In this document: in pieces, positions 48,651 to 57,966 of the stretch | Layout of the letters: every line of letters starts with the position of its first letter | Numbering within the stretch: the first letter of the stretch is position 1 | NCBI GenBank assembly: GCA_965262665.1 | Contig: CBDHFR010000003.1 | Location: 744,001 to 808,000, forward strand | DNA: 64,000 bases | Direction: 5' to 3' | Source: CBDBND01 sp965262665 | GTDB lineage: Bacteria; Pseudomonadota; Alphaproteobacteria; Rhodospirillales; Rhodospirillaceae | Position numbers and translations under genes: made by a program | The notes under the pieces: model-generated | Told to the model about the DNA's origin: nothing | What the model saw: only the letters and a program-made list of their open reading frames with translations | Database searches by the model: none

Positions 48651-49555
48651 TTACGGTTCCGCTTCTTCAGATTTGGGTGGCGCCGCTGGTTCGGTTGCTT
48701 TTTTGGCCATGGCGAAGGCCTTGGTGAGTTTGCGAATAAGATCAACGTTATGGTCACTGGGATTTTCGTAATCCTCAGCTAATTCTTCGACCTCCCGCGC
48801 AAAGGTCAAACAAATTCCGCTAACTCGAATTCACCGATCATCTTTACGGTTTTACCGGCTTCCTCGAGACAATGCACCAAGGTCAACAAATTCTCTTCGA
48901 CCTTAGTCGTGATGTTTTTCTCGTCATAGGCAGTGAGAATCAATTTGCAGACATAGCCGAGACGCAAACCATGACTATCCAGTTGTGCCGAGCGCACTGA
49001 AATCATGGTCTTATCGACCATTTTCTTGAGATCACTCACTTTGACCTTCTTGCCGTCCATTTTGTCCCGTAACGTATTGACAACCGTCAATGTGGGGATC
49101 TGGCTGTCACGTTCACGGCGCCGGTCAGGGCCGATATAATCCGACGTGGCAATAAACGGAGAACGATGGAAGGCAATGTGCTTGGCCCGTTCGACAATCT
49201 TTCCCGGCGCGACTGGTTTCAGCATGACGTCGTCCGCACCTGATGACACAGCCCGTTTCATGGCTGTGCTATTGTCAGGGTCAACCATAAAGGTAATCAC
49301 CGTGAACGGGTTCATGCCGATCTTGTGGTGACGCACATCTCTAACCTTTTGATAGATGTTCTCATGCAGAGAATCGGCGACGGCAATGAGATCCATCGGC
49401 CGTTTGCGGATGGCGTCCAACAAGGCGTCTAGGGACGATACCGAGCGGCATTGCCGCATGCCCTGAGAGCGCAACATGCCGAGCAAGCCGGTTCGCAGCG
49501 ACTCATTCGGCTCTGCGAGCACAAAATCAATGTCTTGAAGATTTGTCCCGTACAT
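48651..49555 (-). pseudogene. receiver-like paralogue B, frameshifted near its C-terminus
   Basis: The protein has a degenerate response-regulator receiver domain (IDFVLAEPNESLRTGLLGML, DLIAVADSL, DDVMLKPVAPGKIVERAKHI). After it come YIGPDRRRERD and a helical domain ending in GEFELAEFV with TGA. One T more in the run at 48808-48810 (plus-strand A) would continue as LTFAREVEELAEDYENPSDH and LIRKLTKAFAMAKKA, matching the C-terminus of paralogue A. The restored gene has 302 codons. ATG at 49555 is preferred over GTG at 49561. Truncation could be tolerated, so this may still be partly functional. Confidence 0.75.
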
Positions 49556-49674
49556 GCCCACTCATCGACCCCTGCGCTGGAGCCGATCCATTCTATAACT
49601 AGTTAGGCTACGCTCCTTCTTGCTGAGCGCCAAGCCTGTCGAAAATTTAGGGAGAAAACTTTAGAAAAGCCTTC

Positions 49675-50589
49675 TTAATTTGTCTTAAAGCCGTGTTTCG
49701 GCATCCGTTCAGCGGCTGCGTTTTTGGCCATATCAAAGGCTTTTGTCAGGGTCCTGATAAGGGTCAGAGATCGCTCATCGGGTGTTTGATATTCCTCCGA
49801 CAGATCCTCGATTTCCCGACACATCTTTTTACAAATATCGGCCAGGTCGGGTTCACCGATTTCTCCGGCGGCCTGGGCGGCTTCTTCCAAACATTGCGCC
49901 AGAACCAGAAGGTTTTTCTCAACATCCGCATCGACCATGTTTTCATCGTAGGCTTTGAGAATGAGGTTGCAGACATAACCCATGCGCAATCCTTGACTGT
50001 CCAACTGAGCCGTGCGGATTGAGCGGAACCCTGCCTCCACCGCTTCAGTTAACTCATCAATCGGCACTCGTTTGCCGTCGAGCTTATCGCGCAGTGTGTT
50101 GACCACATCAATCAACGGAATGGCAGACTTGCGGCCGCCCGAACGCCGGTCCGGTCCGATGTATTCGGTCGTCGCGATGAATGAAGTGCGGTGATACGCG
50201 ATGTGTTTGGCTCGTTCGACAATCTTGCCGGGCGCGACCGGCTTGAGCATGACGTCATCAGCACCCGCCATGACAGCGCGTTTGATGGCTTCTTTATTCT
50301 CCGGTGCGACCATAAAAGTAACCACGGCAAATGGATTTTTACCGATGTTGTTGTGACGGAGTTGTCTTATGCAGTCATAAACGTCATCGCCAAGGCTATC
50401 AGCCACAGCAATAAGATCAGCCGGCGACGATTTGATTTCGTCCAACAGGTCATTCATCTTTCCGGCTTGCCGCAGGTTCCGGAATCCCTGTTGGCGCAAC
50501 ATACCCAACAGACCAAACCGTATGGTTTCATTCGGTTCGGCGAGGATAAACTGGATGTCCTGATACCCTGTGTCTTTGGGCATGACCAT
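49675..50589 (-). CDS. receiver-like protein A with C-terminal helical domain
   Basis: The 304-residue protein begins MVMPKDTGYQDIQFILAEPNE and is about half identical to paralogue B. The receiver retains the conserved Lys in MLKPVAPGK, but the acidic pair is reduced to AEP. In DLIAVADSL the usual phospho-Asp position is Ala, with an Asp one residue later. It is therefore a degenerate or shifted receiver. The linker has YIGPDRRSGG, a motif common after alphaproteobacterial receivers, and the C-terminal 150 residues are helical. GGAGGGG lies upstream of the ATG at 50589. No kinase gene is adjacent. Confidence 0.7.
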   Translation of the reverse strand: MVMPKDTGYQDIQFILAEPNETIRFGLLGMLRQQGFRNLRQAGKMNDLLDEIKSSPADLIAVADSLGDDVYDCIRQLRHNNIGKNPFAVVTFMVAPENKEAIKRAVMAGADDVMLKPVAPGKIVERAKHIAYHRTSFIATTEYIGPDRRSGGRKSAIPLIDVVNTLRDKLDGKRVPIDELTEAVEAGFRSIRTAQLDSQGLRMGYVCNLILKAYDENMVDADVEKNLLVLAQCLEEAAQAAGEIGEPDLADICKKMCREIEDLSEEYQTPDERSLTLIRTLTKAFDMAKNAAAERMPKHGFKTN

Positions 50590-50710
50590 TATACTGATCC
50601 CCTCCGGCCATTTCTGACCGTCCCCCGATTCTTTGTATCTGTACGCAAATTCTATTCTCAAGAAAAGGCAATAGGATCAGTGATCAAAGTAAAATGATCC
50701 ATGTCAGTGA

Positions 50711-50742
50711 ATAAAAAAGAGCCCGGACACGCGGTCCGGGCT
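50711..50742 (-). terminator. rho-independent terminator after the BI-1 gene
   Basis: AGCCCGGAC (50720-50728) pairs perfectly with GTCCGGGCT (50734-50742) across a five-base loop. On the minus strand the stem is followed directly by CTTTTTT. It lies 28 bases after the BI-1 stop and separates that gene from the receiver-like pair. Confidence 0.85.
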
Positions 50743-50769
50743 ATTGGTCGTTTTTTGCTGTTGTTAAAT

Positions 50770-51513
50770 CTATTCACGGTTGCCCAAAAACATAAGCAGG
50801 AATTGGAACAGATTGAAGAAGTTGAGATACAGCGACACAGCACCCATCACGGCGGTGTGTTCCATCAAGCCTGATCCTTCAACCATGAAGTAGGTGCTTT
50901 TGATGCGCTGGGTGTCATAGACGGTAAGACCGGCAAAAATCAGTACACCCACCACCGGAATAAGAAAGCCCATCAAGGTGGACGGCCAGATCATGTTGAC
51001 GATCATGGCCAAGATCAATCCGATCAGTCCCATGAGGAAAAACGTGCCGAAGCCGGAGAGGTTTTTCTTGGTCGTGTATCCGACCAGACTCAAACCGGCG
51101 AAGGCACCGGCGGTGATGACAAACGTCCGCGCCACACTGACACCCGTGTAGGTGAGCAGAATAGTCGACAGGCCGATACCCATGGTGCCGACGAACAGCC
51201 AATACAAGAGTTGCATGGTTTTGGCTGAGCGTTTTTGCCAAGTGAAGCTCATGAAGAAAATAAGGCCGAGCGGCAGGAACATGGAGATCATGCCCAATCC
51301 ACTATAGCCGGCAATACGGCCCGCATCATCAATCTGATAGAACAATTGAATGAGTTGGGAATTGGCGACGGCATAGGCAACGATGCCCGACAACAACAGG
51401 CCGGAGGCCATGTAGTTGTAGACGCTCAGCATGTACGCCCGCAGGCCCTCATCCATTGCTGCGGTTTCGACCCGCGCGCCGGTCATTGTCCTGGGATCAA
51501 GTTTGGTAGCCAT
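50770..51513 (-). CDS. Bax inhibitor-1/YccA family membrane protein
   Basis: The 247-residue protein has seven hydrophobic segments, starting with VYNYMASGLLLSGIVAYAVAN. It has the BI-1 hallmarks YTGVSVARTFVITAGAFAGLSL, GLTVYDTQRIKS and LYLNFFNLFQFLLMFLGNR. Bacterial BI-1 proteins are thought to be pH-sensitive calcium leak channels or FtsH-linked factors. ATG at 51513 (MATKLDPRTM) has GAGGAG six bases upstream and is preferred to the start four codons earlier. A terminator follows. Confidence 0.93.
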   Translation of the reverse strand: MATKLDPRTMTGARVETAAMDEGLRAYMLSVYNYMASGLLLSGIVAYAVANSQLIQLFYQIDDAGRIAGYSGLGMISMFLPLGLIFFMSFTWQKRSAKTMQLLYWLFVGTMGIGLSTILLTYTGVSVARTFVITAGAFAGLSLVGYTTKKNLSGFGTFFLMGLIGLILAMIVNMIWPSTLMGFLIPVVGVLIFAGLTVYDTQRIKSTYFMVEGSGLMEHTAVMGAVSLYLNFFNLFQFLLMFLGNRE

Positions 51514-51684
51514 GGTGCTCCTCACATAAGTTGCGTTTAGGGGCTCGTCGTTTAGGACCTGAGCCCGCCAGTGGCCCTAATATTGGGTGTTTCGACTTTG
51601 TATTCAACGGGAATCGGTGGAAATTTACAGTCCTGTCATTGTGCTGAGTTATCAGAAAAAGCCCAGAGTTCTTGGGGTTTTGGC

Positions 51685-54240
51685 TCAGTCGTTGCGCAGC
51701 AACGGCGCCGCTTTGATGCCTAGGGCCCGCCATACCCCGGCGAACCCGGCCAGCAAGGTAACCAGAATGCAGGCGAGGATGACGCCGACGACGATGCCTG
51801 GAAACAAGATCCACTCGATTTTCATGACAAAGACCAGCACCGCCCAGGCGGAGATGGAACCCACCGCGGCAGCGATGCCGCCGGTAGCAAAGCCGAGCAA
51901 ACAGTATTCGAAGATAAAGGCCTTCAACACATCGCCCCGGGTGGCGCCAAGCACTTTGAGGACGACGGATTCATAAATGCGCCGGGCATGGCCGGCGGCA
52001 ATGGCGCCTGAGAGCACCAGGGCCCCGGCAATCAAGGCCACCGCTGCGGTGACCCGAACGGCGGCGCCGAGTGCGCCTAAGACCTGTTCGAGTATCTCCA
52101 ATGCTTCGCGCACTTGCATAATGGTGACATTGGGAAGCGCATCAACCACGGCCCGTTCAATCCCTTCTTCCGCTCCGTCGGCGGAATTCACCGTGGCGAT
52201 ATACATGCCGGGTGCACCGCGCAGGGCGTTGGGTGAAAAGATCAAAGCGAAATTCATCGTGCCGGATTCCCAGCGTACATCGCGGGTGTTGGCAATCTCG
52301 GCCGTAATGTCCCGGCCGAGGATGGTCACGGTCAACGTGTCGCCAATGGTCAATCCCATGCCAAGGGCGACCTCTTTATCCAACGACAAAAGATTTTTCC
52401 CTTCGTGATCTTCGGCCCACCACGTGCCTTCGATCAGTTTGGCGTTCTCCGGCATCGTCGCGGCTTGGGAAATGCCGCGTTCGCCGCGGGTTGCCCAACG
52501 GGCTTCGGGGGTGACAGCAGCTTCTGCGGAGGGCACGCCATCTATCTTGGTGATGCGTCCGCGGATCATGGACGCCATGGTCAGTTTTTCGACGCCGGTT
52601 TGCGCCTCGACAATGGCGCGGAATTGATCAGTTTGCTGTGGCTGAATGTCGATGAAGAACATGCTCGGTGTTTCGTCGGGCAATTCACCATTGATCTGAG
52701 CGTTGAGGTTGGCCTCCAACAGAGCAATGCACACGAGTACGGACAGGCCGAGACCCAAGGACAGCACCACAGACGTGGTCGGACTGCCAGGCCGGTAGAG
52801 ATTGGCCATAGCCAAACGCAACGTGGGCCGGCCCGAGGTTACGCCACCCTGCTTGCTCGACAGACGCACCGCAATATTCATCACGCCAGCGGCGGCGAAC
52901 CGGAACAGCACCATGGAAACGGCGGCTCCGGCAACAAAGAAAAGCGCAAACAGCGGCCGGTCGGCGGTGAGAATGGTGAACAATCCTAAAGCACCACCGA
53001 GCACAATCAGTCCCGTGAGATAACGCCGGCGTGGCCACTTGCGGATGTCGCTCAAGAACTGGCGGAACAGGGCGACAGCCGGAATCTCTCGCGCCTTGGC
53101 CAAGGGCCACAGGGCAAAGACACCGGCGGACAACACACCGAAGATGGCCGCCTTGATCAGCGGTCCCAGATAGACGCCGAAGCGGGCTTCCACCGGCAGC
53201 ATGCCGCCGATGGATTGGGCGGCGATAAACGGCACCACGATACCGATCAACAGCCCTAAGACAATGCCCACCACCGATAGCACAGTCAGCTGAATGGCGT
53301 AGATGGTAAAGATCATGTCGCCCGGTGCACCTAAGCATTTCAATGTGGCGATGGTGGTCATCCGACCGTCGAGATAAGCGCGGGCCGCATTGGCCACACC
53401 GATGCCGCCGGTGAGCAACGCCGTCAAGCCGACGAGGGTGAGAAACAAAGTGACGTTGTCGAGAAATATTTCGAGACTGCGAGCCGCCTGGCGTAAACCG
53501 CGTAAACGCCAACCGGCGTCGGGAAAGCCTTCACGCAATTGCTGACGCAAAGTTTCCGCCGGTACGTCACCGGTCACACGGACGTTATAGACATAGCTGA
53601 TCATGCTACCGAGTTGAATCAGTTCCGTCTCGGCCATGGCCTCCTTGGATACCATCACCCGCGGGCCGGCCGTAGCGAAGGTGATTACCCGGTCCGGCTC
53701 ACGATCAACAAAAGCGCGTACTTTAAGCTCGGCTTCGCCGACGCGGATGATGTCACCAATGTCGATACGCAAGCGGGTTTTCAACACCGGGTCAACCGCA
53801 GCACCCCAGTAACCATCACGGCTGGCAATGATATTAGCCAGCGGCTGATCGGGCGATAGCTCCATAGCGCCATAGAGGGGATAAAAGCCATCGACAGCTT
53901 TAAGTTCGATCAGGGTCCGTTCCTTGGTCTCATCGGTGGCGAGATTCACAGACCGGGCCATAGAGCGCATGGAAATCTGTTCGCTGACATCGCCGGCCGC
54001 ATTTAAAGCAGCCCGTTCTTCATCATTAACTTCGCGGTAACTGAGCCGCGCCTGAATATCGCCGCCGAGCAGCAGCTGCGCGTCTTCTTCCAAGCCTTTT
54101 TGAATGGCTTCGTTCAAGGATCCGGCGCCGGCGATGGCGGCAACACCGAGAGCGAGACAGGCAAGAAAAATCTTGAACCCAGCCAGACCGCTTCTCAGTT
54201 CCCGAAAGGCGTAGCGCGCAGCGAGGGAGACCGGCGGCAT
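51685..54240 (-). CDS. ABC transporter permease, YbbP/FtsX family
   Basis: The 851-residue permease has an N-terminal membrane helix (GFKIFLACLALGVAAIAGAG) and a large periplasmic MacB_PCD-like domain. Two FtsX blocks (TLFLTLVGLTALLTGGIGVANA and VALIAGALVLSGAIAAGHARR) and further helices follow. YbbAP-type transporters are associated with lysophospholipid or lipid handling together with TesA. It is eight bases downstream of the ATPase gene. ATG at 54240 (MPPVSLAARYAF) is chosen because the upstream codons overlap the ATPase gene. Confidence 0.9.
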   Translation of the reverse strand: MPPVSLAARYAFRELRSGLAGFKIFLACLALGVAAIAGAGSLNEAIQKGLEEDAQLLLGGDIQARLSYREVNDEERAALNAAGDVSEQISMRSMARSVNLATDETKERTLIELKAVDGFYPLYGAMELSPDQPLANIIASRDGYWGAAVDPVLKTRLRIDIGDIIRVGEAELKVRAFVDREPDRVITFATAGPRVMVSKEAMAETELIQLGSMISYVYNVRVTGDVPAETLRQQLREGFPDAGWRLRGLRQAARSLEIFLDNVTLFLTLVGLTALLTGGIGVANAARAYLDGRMTTIATLKCLGAPGDMIFTIYAIQLTVLSVVGIVLGLLIGIVVPFIAAQSIGGMLPVEARFGVYLGPLIKAAIFGVLSAGVFALWPLAKAREIPAVALFRQFLSDIRKWPRRRYLTGLIVLGGALGLFTILTADRPLFALFFVAGAAVSMVLFRFAAAGVMNIAVRLSSKQGGVTSGRPTLRLAMANLYRPGSPTTSVVLSLGLGLSVLVCIALLEANLNAQINGELPDETPSMFFIDIQPQQTDQFRAIVEAQTGVEKLTMASMIRGRITKIDGVPSAEAAVTPEARWATRGERGISQAATMPENAKLIEGTWWAEDHEGKNLLSLDKEVALGMGLTIGDTLTVTILGRDITAEIANTRDVRWESGTMNFALIFSPNALRGAPGMYIATVNSADGAEEGIERAVVDALPNVTIMQVREALEILEQVLGALGAAVRVTAAVALIAGALVLSGAIAAGHARRIYESVVLKVLGATRGDVLKAFIFEYCLLGFATGGIAAAVGSISAWAVLVFVMKIEWILFPGIVVGVILACILVTLLAGFAGVWRALGIKAAPLLRND

Positions 54241-54247
54241 GACTATA

Positions 54248-54976
54248 TTACTCCGCCGCCGTCGACAGGCCTTCACCGGCGATCAAGCCGTCGGCCAACC
54301 GGATGATCCGGTCACAGCGCCGTGCCAGAGTCATATCGTGGGTGATCAGCATCAATGTGGTGTTGTAGTGGTCATGCAGTTCGAACAACAGGTCGATGAT
54401 CTGATGTCCCGTGGCGCCGTCCAGGTTGCCGGTGGGTTCGTCCGCCAACAGCAGTTTTGGTTTGACCGCAAAGGCGCGGGCCAAGGCGACCCGCTGTTGT
54501 TCACCGCCCGATAGCTGACCTGGATAGTGCCCCATGCGATGACCGAGGCCGACCGCATCCAATTGTTCTTCGGCGCGAGTGAAGGCGTCCTCGTGCCCGC
54601 CGAATTCCAATGGTACGGCGACATTCTCCAGCGCCGTCATGGTCGGGATCAGGTGAAAGGATTGGAAAACAATGCCGATGTTATCGCGCCGGAACAGAGC
54701 CAGTCCGTCTTCGTCCAGTGTGGCGTAATCCTGCCCGGCCACAGCCACGCGACCCGAAGATATGCGCTCCAAACCCGCAGTGACCATCAACATGGTGGTC
54801 TTGCCTGAACCCGACGGCCCGACCACACCAAGGGCTTCTCCGGCGGGTACATCGAGGGTGATACCGCGCAGAATGTTGACCTGCCCGGCTGGTCCCTCCA
54901 AGGTGAGATGTACGTCGTTGAGGCCGATTGCCGTTTGCATGCGGGCGACGTCCAATTGATGCGGAGTTTCATTCAT
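54248..54976 (-). CDS. ABC transporter ATP-binding protein, YbbA/LolD-like
   Basis: The ATPase carries Walker A VGPSGSGKTTML, Q-loop VFQSFHLIPTMTALENV, signature QLSGGEQQRVALARAFA and Walker B LLLADEPTGNLD, then MLITHDMTLARRCD. It energises the YbbP-type permease downstream. The ATG at 54976 overlaps the ATG of the divergent esterase by two bases; a second start at the Met of MQTAIGLND is possible. The divergent tesA-ybbAP order is also seen in E. coli. Confidence 0.92.
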   Translation of the reverse strand: MNETPHQLDVARMQTAIGLNDVHLTLEGPAGQVNILRGITLDVPAGEALGVVGPSGSGKTTMLMVTAGLERISSGRVAVAGQDYATLDEDGLALFRRDNIGIVFQSFHLIPTMTALENVAVPLEFGGHEDAFTRAEEQLDAVGLGHRMGHYPGQLSGGEQQRVALARAFAVKPKLLLADEPTGNLDGATGHQIIDLLFELHDHYNTTLMLITHDMTLARRCDRIIRLADGLIAGEGLSTAAE

Positions 54977-55760
54977 GATTGCGCGCACCCTTACCACGCG
55001 GCGGGGTGTTTTGTTAGCCCTCGCCGCCGCGCCGCTACTCTGCGGTTGCTCTGAAGGTTCCTACGCCGAAAACGGCGAGACGGATCAGACAACCGAGTCT
55101 GCTGCCGAATATACAGCGGCTCAAAATGACCGGTCCATGACAGCCAGCCAACCGGAACCAGCGATCCAAAACGACAACATCAAAATATTGGCCTTGGGCG
55201 ATAGCCTGACGGCAGGCTACGGACTGGATAACCTGGACGACGCTTTTCCGACCCGGCTCGAAGCGGCACTTAGGGCCGAGGGATATGCTGTTGAAATCTT
55301 AGATGCTGGCATCTCTGGGGATACGACATCCGGCGGCCGGTCACGCCTTGACTGGTCATTGGCAGTTAACCCGGATGCGGTGATCGTTGAGCTCGGGGCC
55401 AATGATGGTCTCAGAGCCATTGATCCCGATGTCACCTATGCCAACCTCGATTCCATTCTCAAGAATCTGCACCGGAAAGACATACCCGTCCTGTTGGCCG
55501 GCATGCTGGCGCCGCCCAATCTGGGGCGGGAGTACGGCGACCGTTTCATGGGCGTCTATCAGCGACTTGCTGAGGAATACGATGTGGTGTTCTACCCGTT
55601 CTTTTTGGACGGGGTTGCCAGTGACCCGGTGCTTAATCAAGCAGACCGCATTCATCCCAACGAAGCTGGTGTTGATATCATTGTCGAACGCATCACGCCT
55701 TTCGCTGCGCAACTTGTTGATCGGGTGGTTGACGCCCGTAGATCAGACCCCGCGTCATGA
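54975..55760 (+). CDS. TesA-like GDSL/SGNH esterase, exported
   Basis: The 261-residue protein has an N-terminal export signal (TTRRGVLLALAAAPLLCGC) with a weak lipobox (LCGC), so it may be a lipoprotein. A polar linker leads to the SGNH blocks: ILALGDSLTAGYGLD (catalytic Ser near residue 74), ISGDTTSGGRSRLDW, VELGANDGLRAI and DRIHPNEAG (Asp/His). TesA acts as thioesterase, arylesterase and lysophospholipase in the periplasm. Its stop overlaps the FIST gene start (ATGA). Confidence 0.93.
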   Translation: MIARTLTTRRGVLLALAAAPLLCGCSEGSYAENGETDQTTESAAEYTAAQNDRSMTASQPEPAIQNDNIKILALGDSLTAGYGLDNLDDAFPTRLEAALRAEGYAVEILDAGISGDTTSGGRSRLDWSLAVNPDAVIVELGANDGLRAIDPDVTYANLDSILKNLHRKDIPVLLAGMLAPPNLGREYGDRFMGVYQRLAEEYDVVFYPFFLDGVASDPVLNQADRIHPNEAGVDIIVERITPFAAQLVDRVVDARRSDPAS

Positions 55761-56878
55761 CAGCATTTTCCCATGCCCTTGCAACTGGCTCTGAATGGAA
55801 AAGCATTGTTGCCGACGTGGGAACTCAACTTCCGGATCGGGAACACCATTCCGGTCACCTCGGATTTATCTACGCGACGGAACCTCTAGCGTCTCATTTC
55901 TCTGATATCGTCAACACGCTCCGCGAGCGCACCGGTATTCCGCACTGGACTGGTTGTGTGGGCCTCGGTGTGTGCGGCTCAGCCGACGAACATCACGAAG
56001 ACCCGGCCCTGTCGGTTATGCTTACTCCTTGGGGTGACAATTCCTTTCGCGTGTTCGACACCATAACCACACCTGATGATGTCGCGTCCGCATTGTCCGG
56101 ATCATGGGCAAAAAACCATGGCCCCGTTTTCGGGCTGGCGCACGGCGACCCCCGCAACCGGCATCTTGGCCACATTGTTGAGGCCTTGCCATCGGCTGGT
56201 GAAGGATATTTTGTCGGTGGCCTGACTAGTTTGTCCGACGGTCCAGTTCAAGTGGCCGATCAACCGACGGCCGGTGGCTTATCGGGAGCGCTGCTGGCCG
56301 CTGACATTCAAGTGATGGTTACGCTGAGCCAGGGCTGCTCACCCATCGGGCCGTTTCACCGCATCACATCCTGTGAGCGCTCCATTATTGGCTCTCTCAA
56401 TGACCGTCCGGCATTGGATGTGTTGAAAGAAGATATCGGCGATGTGTTGGCACAGGATCTCAATCGGATCGGTGGATACATCCACGTGGCGTTGCCGGTT
56501 TCGGGCAGCGACACTGGAGACTACACAGTGCGCAATCTGGTGGGGATTGATCCCAATGGCGGCATGATCGCTATCGGCGCCGACATTGAGGGCGGTGATA
56601 CCATCATGTTTGTGCGCCGAGACCCAAATGCAGCCCAGCAAGACTTTACGGATCATTTGACGGATCTAAAAAAACGTATTGGCGATGCTCCCATCCAAGG
56701 GGGGTTGTTTGTCTCCTGTGTTGCCCGCGGTGCTAACATGTTTGGGGCTTCGGGCGAGGAAGTCGGTATGATCAGGGAGATTCTCGGTGAATTTCCTATG
56801 ACAGGATTCTATGCCAACGGCGAAATTTGCGGCAATCGCATGTATGGTTATACCGGAGTCCTGTCCGTGTTTTTATAG
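55757..56878 (+). CDS. FIST sensory domain protein (FIST_N and FIST_C)
   Basis: The 373-residue protein has an N-terminal FIST domain, with RTGIPHWTGCVGLGVCG and GYFVGGLTSL. The C-terminal domain reads VTLSQGCSPIGPFHRITSCE, GLFVSCVARGANMFG and GFYANGEICGN. FIST domains bind small ligands such as amino acids, and usually sit upstream of or fused to signalling modules. Here it is a stand-alone protein coupled to tesA, with no kinase or cyclase beside it. A role in ligand sensing for lipid or amino-acid metabolism is possible but not shown. Confidence 0.9.
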   Translation: MTAFSHALATGSEWKSIVADVGTQLPDREHHSGHLGFIYATEPLASHFSDIVNTLRERTGIPHWTGCVGLGVCGSADEHHEDPALSVMLTPWGDNSFRVFDTITTPDDVASALSGSWAKNHGPVFGLAHGDPRNRHLGHIVEALPSAGEGYFVGGLTSLSDGPVQVADQPTAGGLSGALLAADIQVMVTLSQGCSPIGPFHRITSCERSIIGSLNDRPALDVLKEDIGDVLAQDLNRIGGYIHVALPVSGSDTGDYTVRNLVGIDPNGGMIAIGADIEGGDTIMFVRRDPNAAQQDFTDHLTDLKKRIGDAPIQGGLFVSCVARGANMFGASGEEVGMIREILGEFPMTGFYANGEICGNRMYGYTGVLSVFL

Positions 56879-56977
56879 GCTGCGCAAACCAGCGCGCGGC
56901 TGAAAAGGGCCTTGGCATTATGTTCCGATTGTTTGTCGGCCTCAAACTGCCAGAAACGATAAGTCAGCAACTGGCTA

Positions 56978-57964
56978 GAGCGGTTTGACTGAATTGTGAA
57001 TCGAAGGGGATTCCCAAGCGTCCCACTCCATGATTCTATATCCCGAGGCGGTCACTGGGGTCTGTCTGCACGGGGGGCCGCGGCGCGTTTTCGTGTCGCG
57101 CCAGCGACGGCGATCCACTGGCGCCGGCGCTGGCGCGAGACGGGCTCGATCGAGCCCGACCGCCAGGGCCAACCGCCGGGCTCGAAGCTGGATGCGCATG
57201 AGGCCTTTATCCTGGCTCTGGTGGCGCAGACCAAGGCTATGACGCTGGCCGAGATTGGCGAGAAGCTGGCGGCGTCGCACGGGGTTCGGGTATGCCCGTC
57301 GACGGTCTGGCACTTCTTCGCCAAGCGCGGGCTGACGCACAAAAAAGACCGGCCATGCAGCGGAGCAGCGGCGCCCGGACGTGCTCGCGCGGCGCCGGCT
57401 CTGGTTCGAAGGCCAGGCAGGGCTCGCTCCGGAACGGCTGATCTTCATCGACGAGACCGGCGCGTCGATGAAGATGGCGCGGCTGCGGGGATGGTCGCGC
57501 AAAGGCGAACGGTGCCGGGCCGCCATACCCCATGGCCATTGGAAGACCACCACGTTGACCGCCGGCTTGCGCCTCTCCGGGGCCTGGCGGGCCCCCGATG
57601 CTCCTCGACGGGCCGATGCATGGGGCTGCCTTCAAGGCCTATGTGGAACAGGTCCTGGTACCCGAACTCGACCCCGGAGACAGCGTCGTCATGGCCAACC
57701 TGCCCGCCCACAAGGTCGCTGGCATCCGCCAGGCCATCGAAGCCGCCGGCGCAACCCTGCTGTATCTGCCGCCCTACAGTCCCGACTGCAACCCGATCGA
57801 GATGGCCTTCGCCAAACTCAAGGCGCTCCTGAGAAAGGCCGCCGCCAGAACCGTCGACGACCTGTGGGACGCCATTGCCGACGCCATCGACGCCTTCACC
57901 TCAACCGAATGCGAAAACTACTTCGCCGCCGCCGGATATGATCGGGACTAAATTGAATCTGCTC
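56978..57964 (+). mobile_element. IS630-family element, second lineage (987 bp)
   Basis: The element lies between TA at 56976-56977 and TA at 57965-57966. Its ends read GAGCGGTTTGACTGAATTG and, in reverse complement, GAGCAGATTCAATTTAGTC. It is inserted in thpR codon 20. The right TA is shared with the next IS630 element, so the two are placed back to back. The lineage is clearly different in sequence from copies 1 and 2. Confidence 0.9.
57030..57951 (+). pseudogene. IS630 transposase (second lineage), multiple frameshifts
   Basis: The helix-turn-helix part (RGAAARFRVAPATAIHWRRRW) is joined to GVRVCPSTVWHFFAKRGLTH. One extra A in the run at 57341-57346 shifts the frame to AAEQRRPDVLARRRLWFEG and LIFIDETGASMKMARLRGW. 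One extra C at 57592-57596 shifts again to MLLDGPMHGAAFKAYVEQV. A further lesion near 57060 is likely. The final acid is in PPYSPDCNPIEMAFAKLK, but the second Asp position reads VVMANLPAHK instead of VVMDNL. Confidence 0.87.
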
Positions 57965-57966
57965 TA

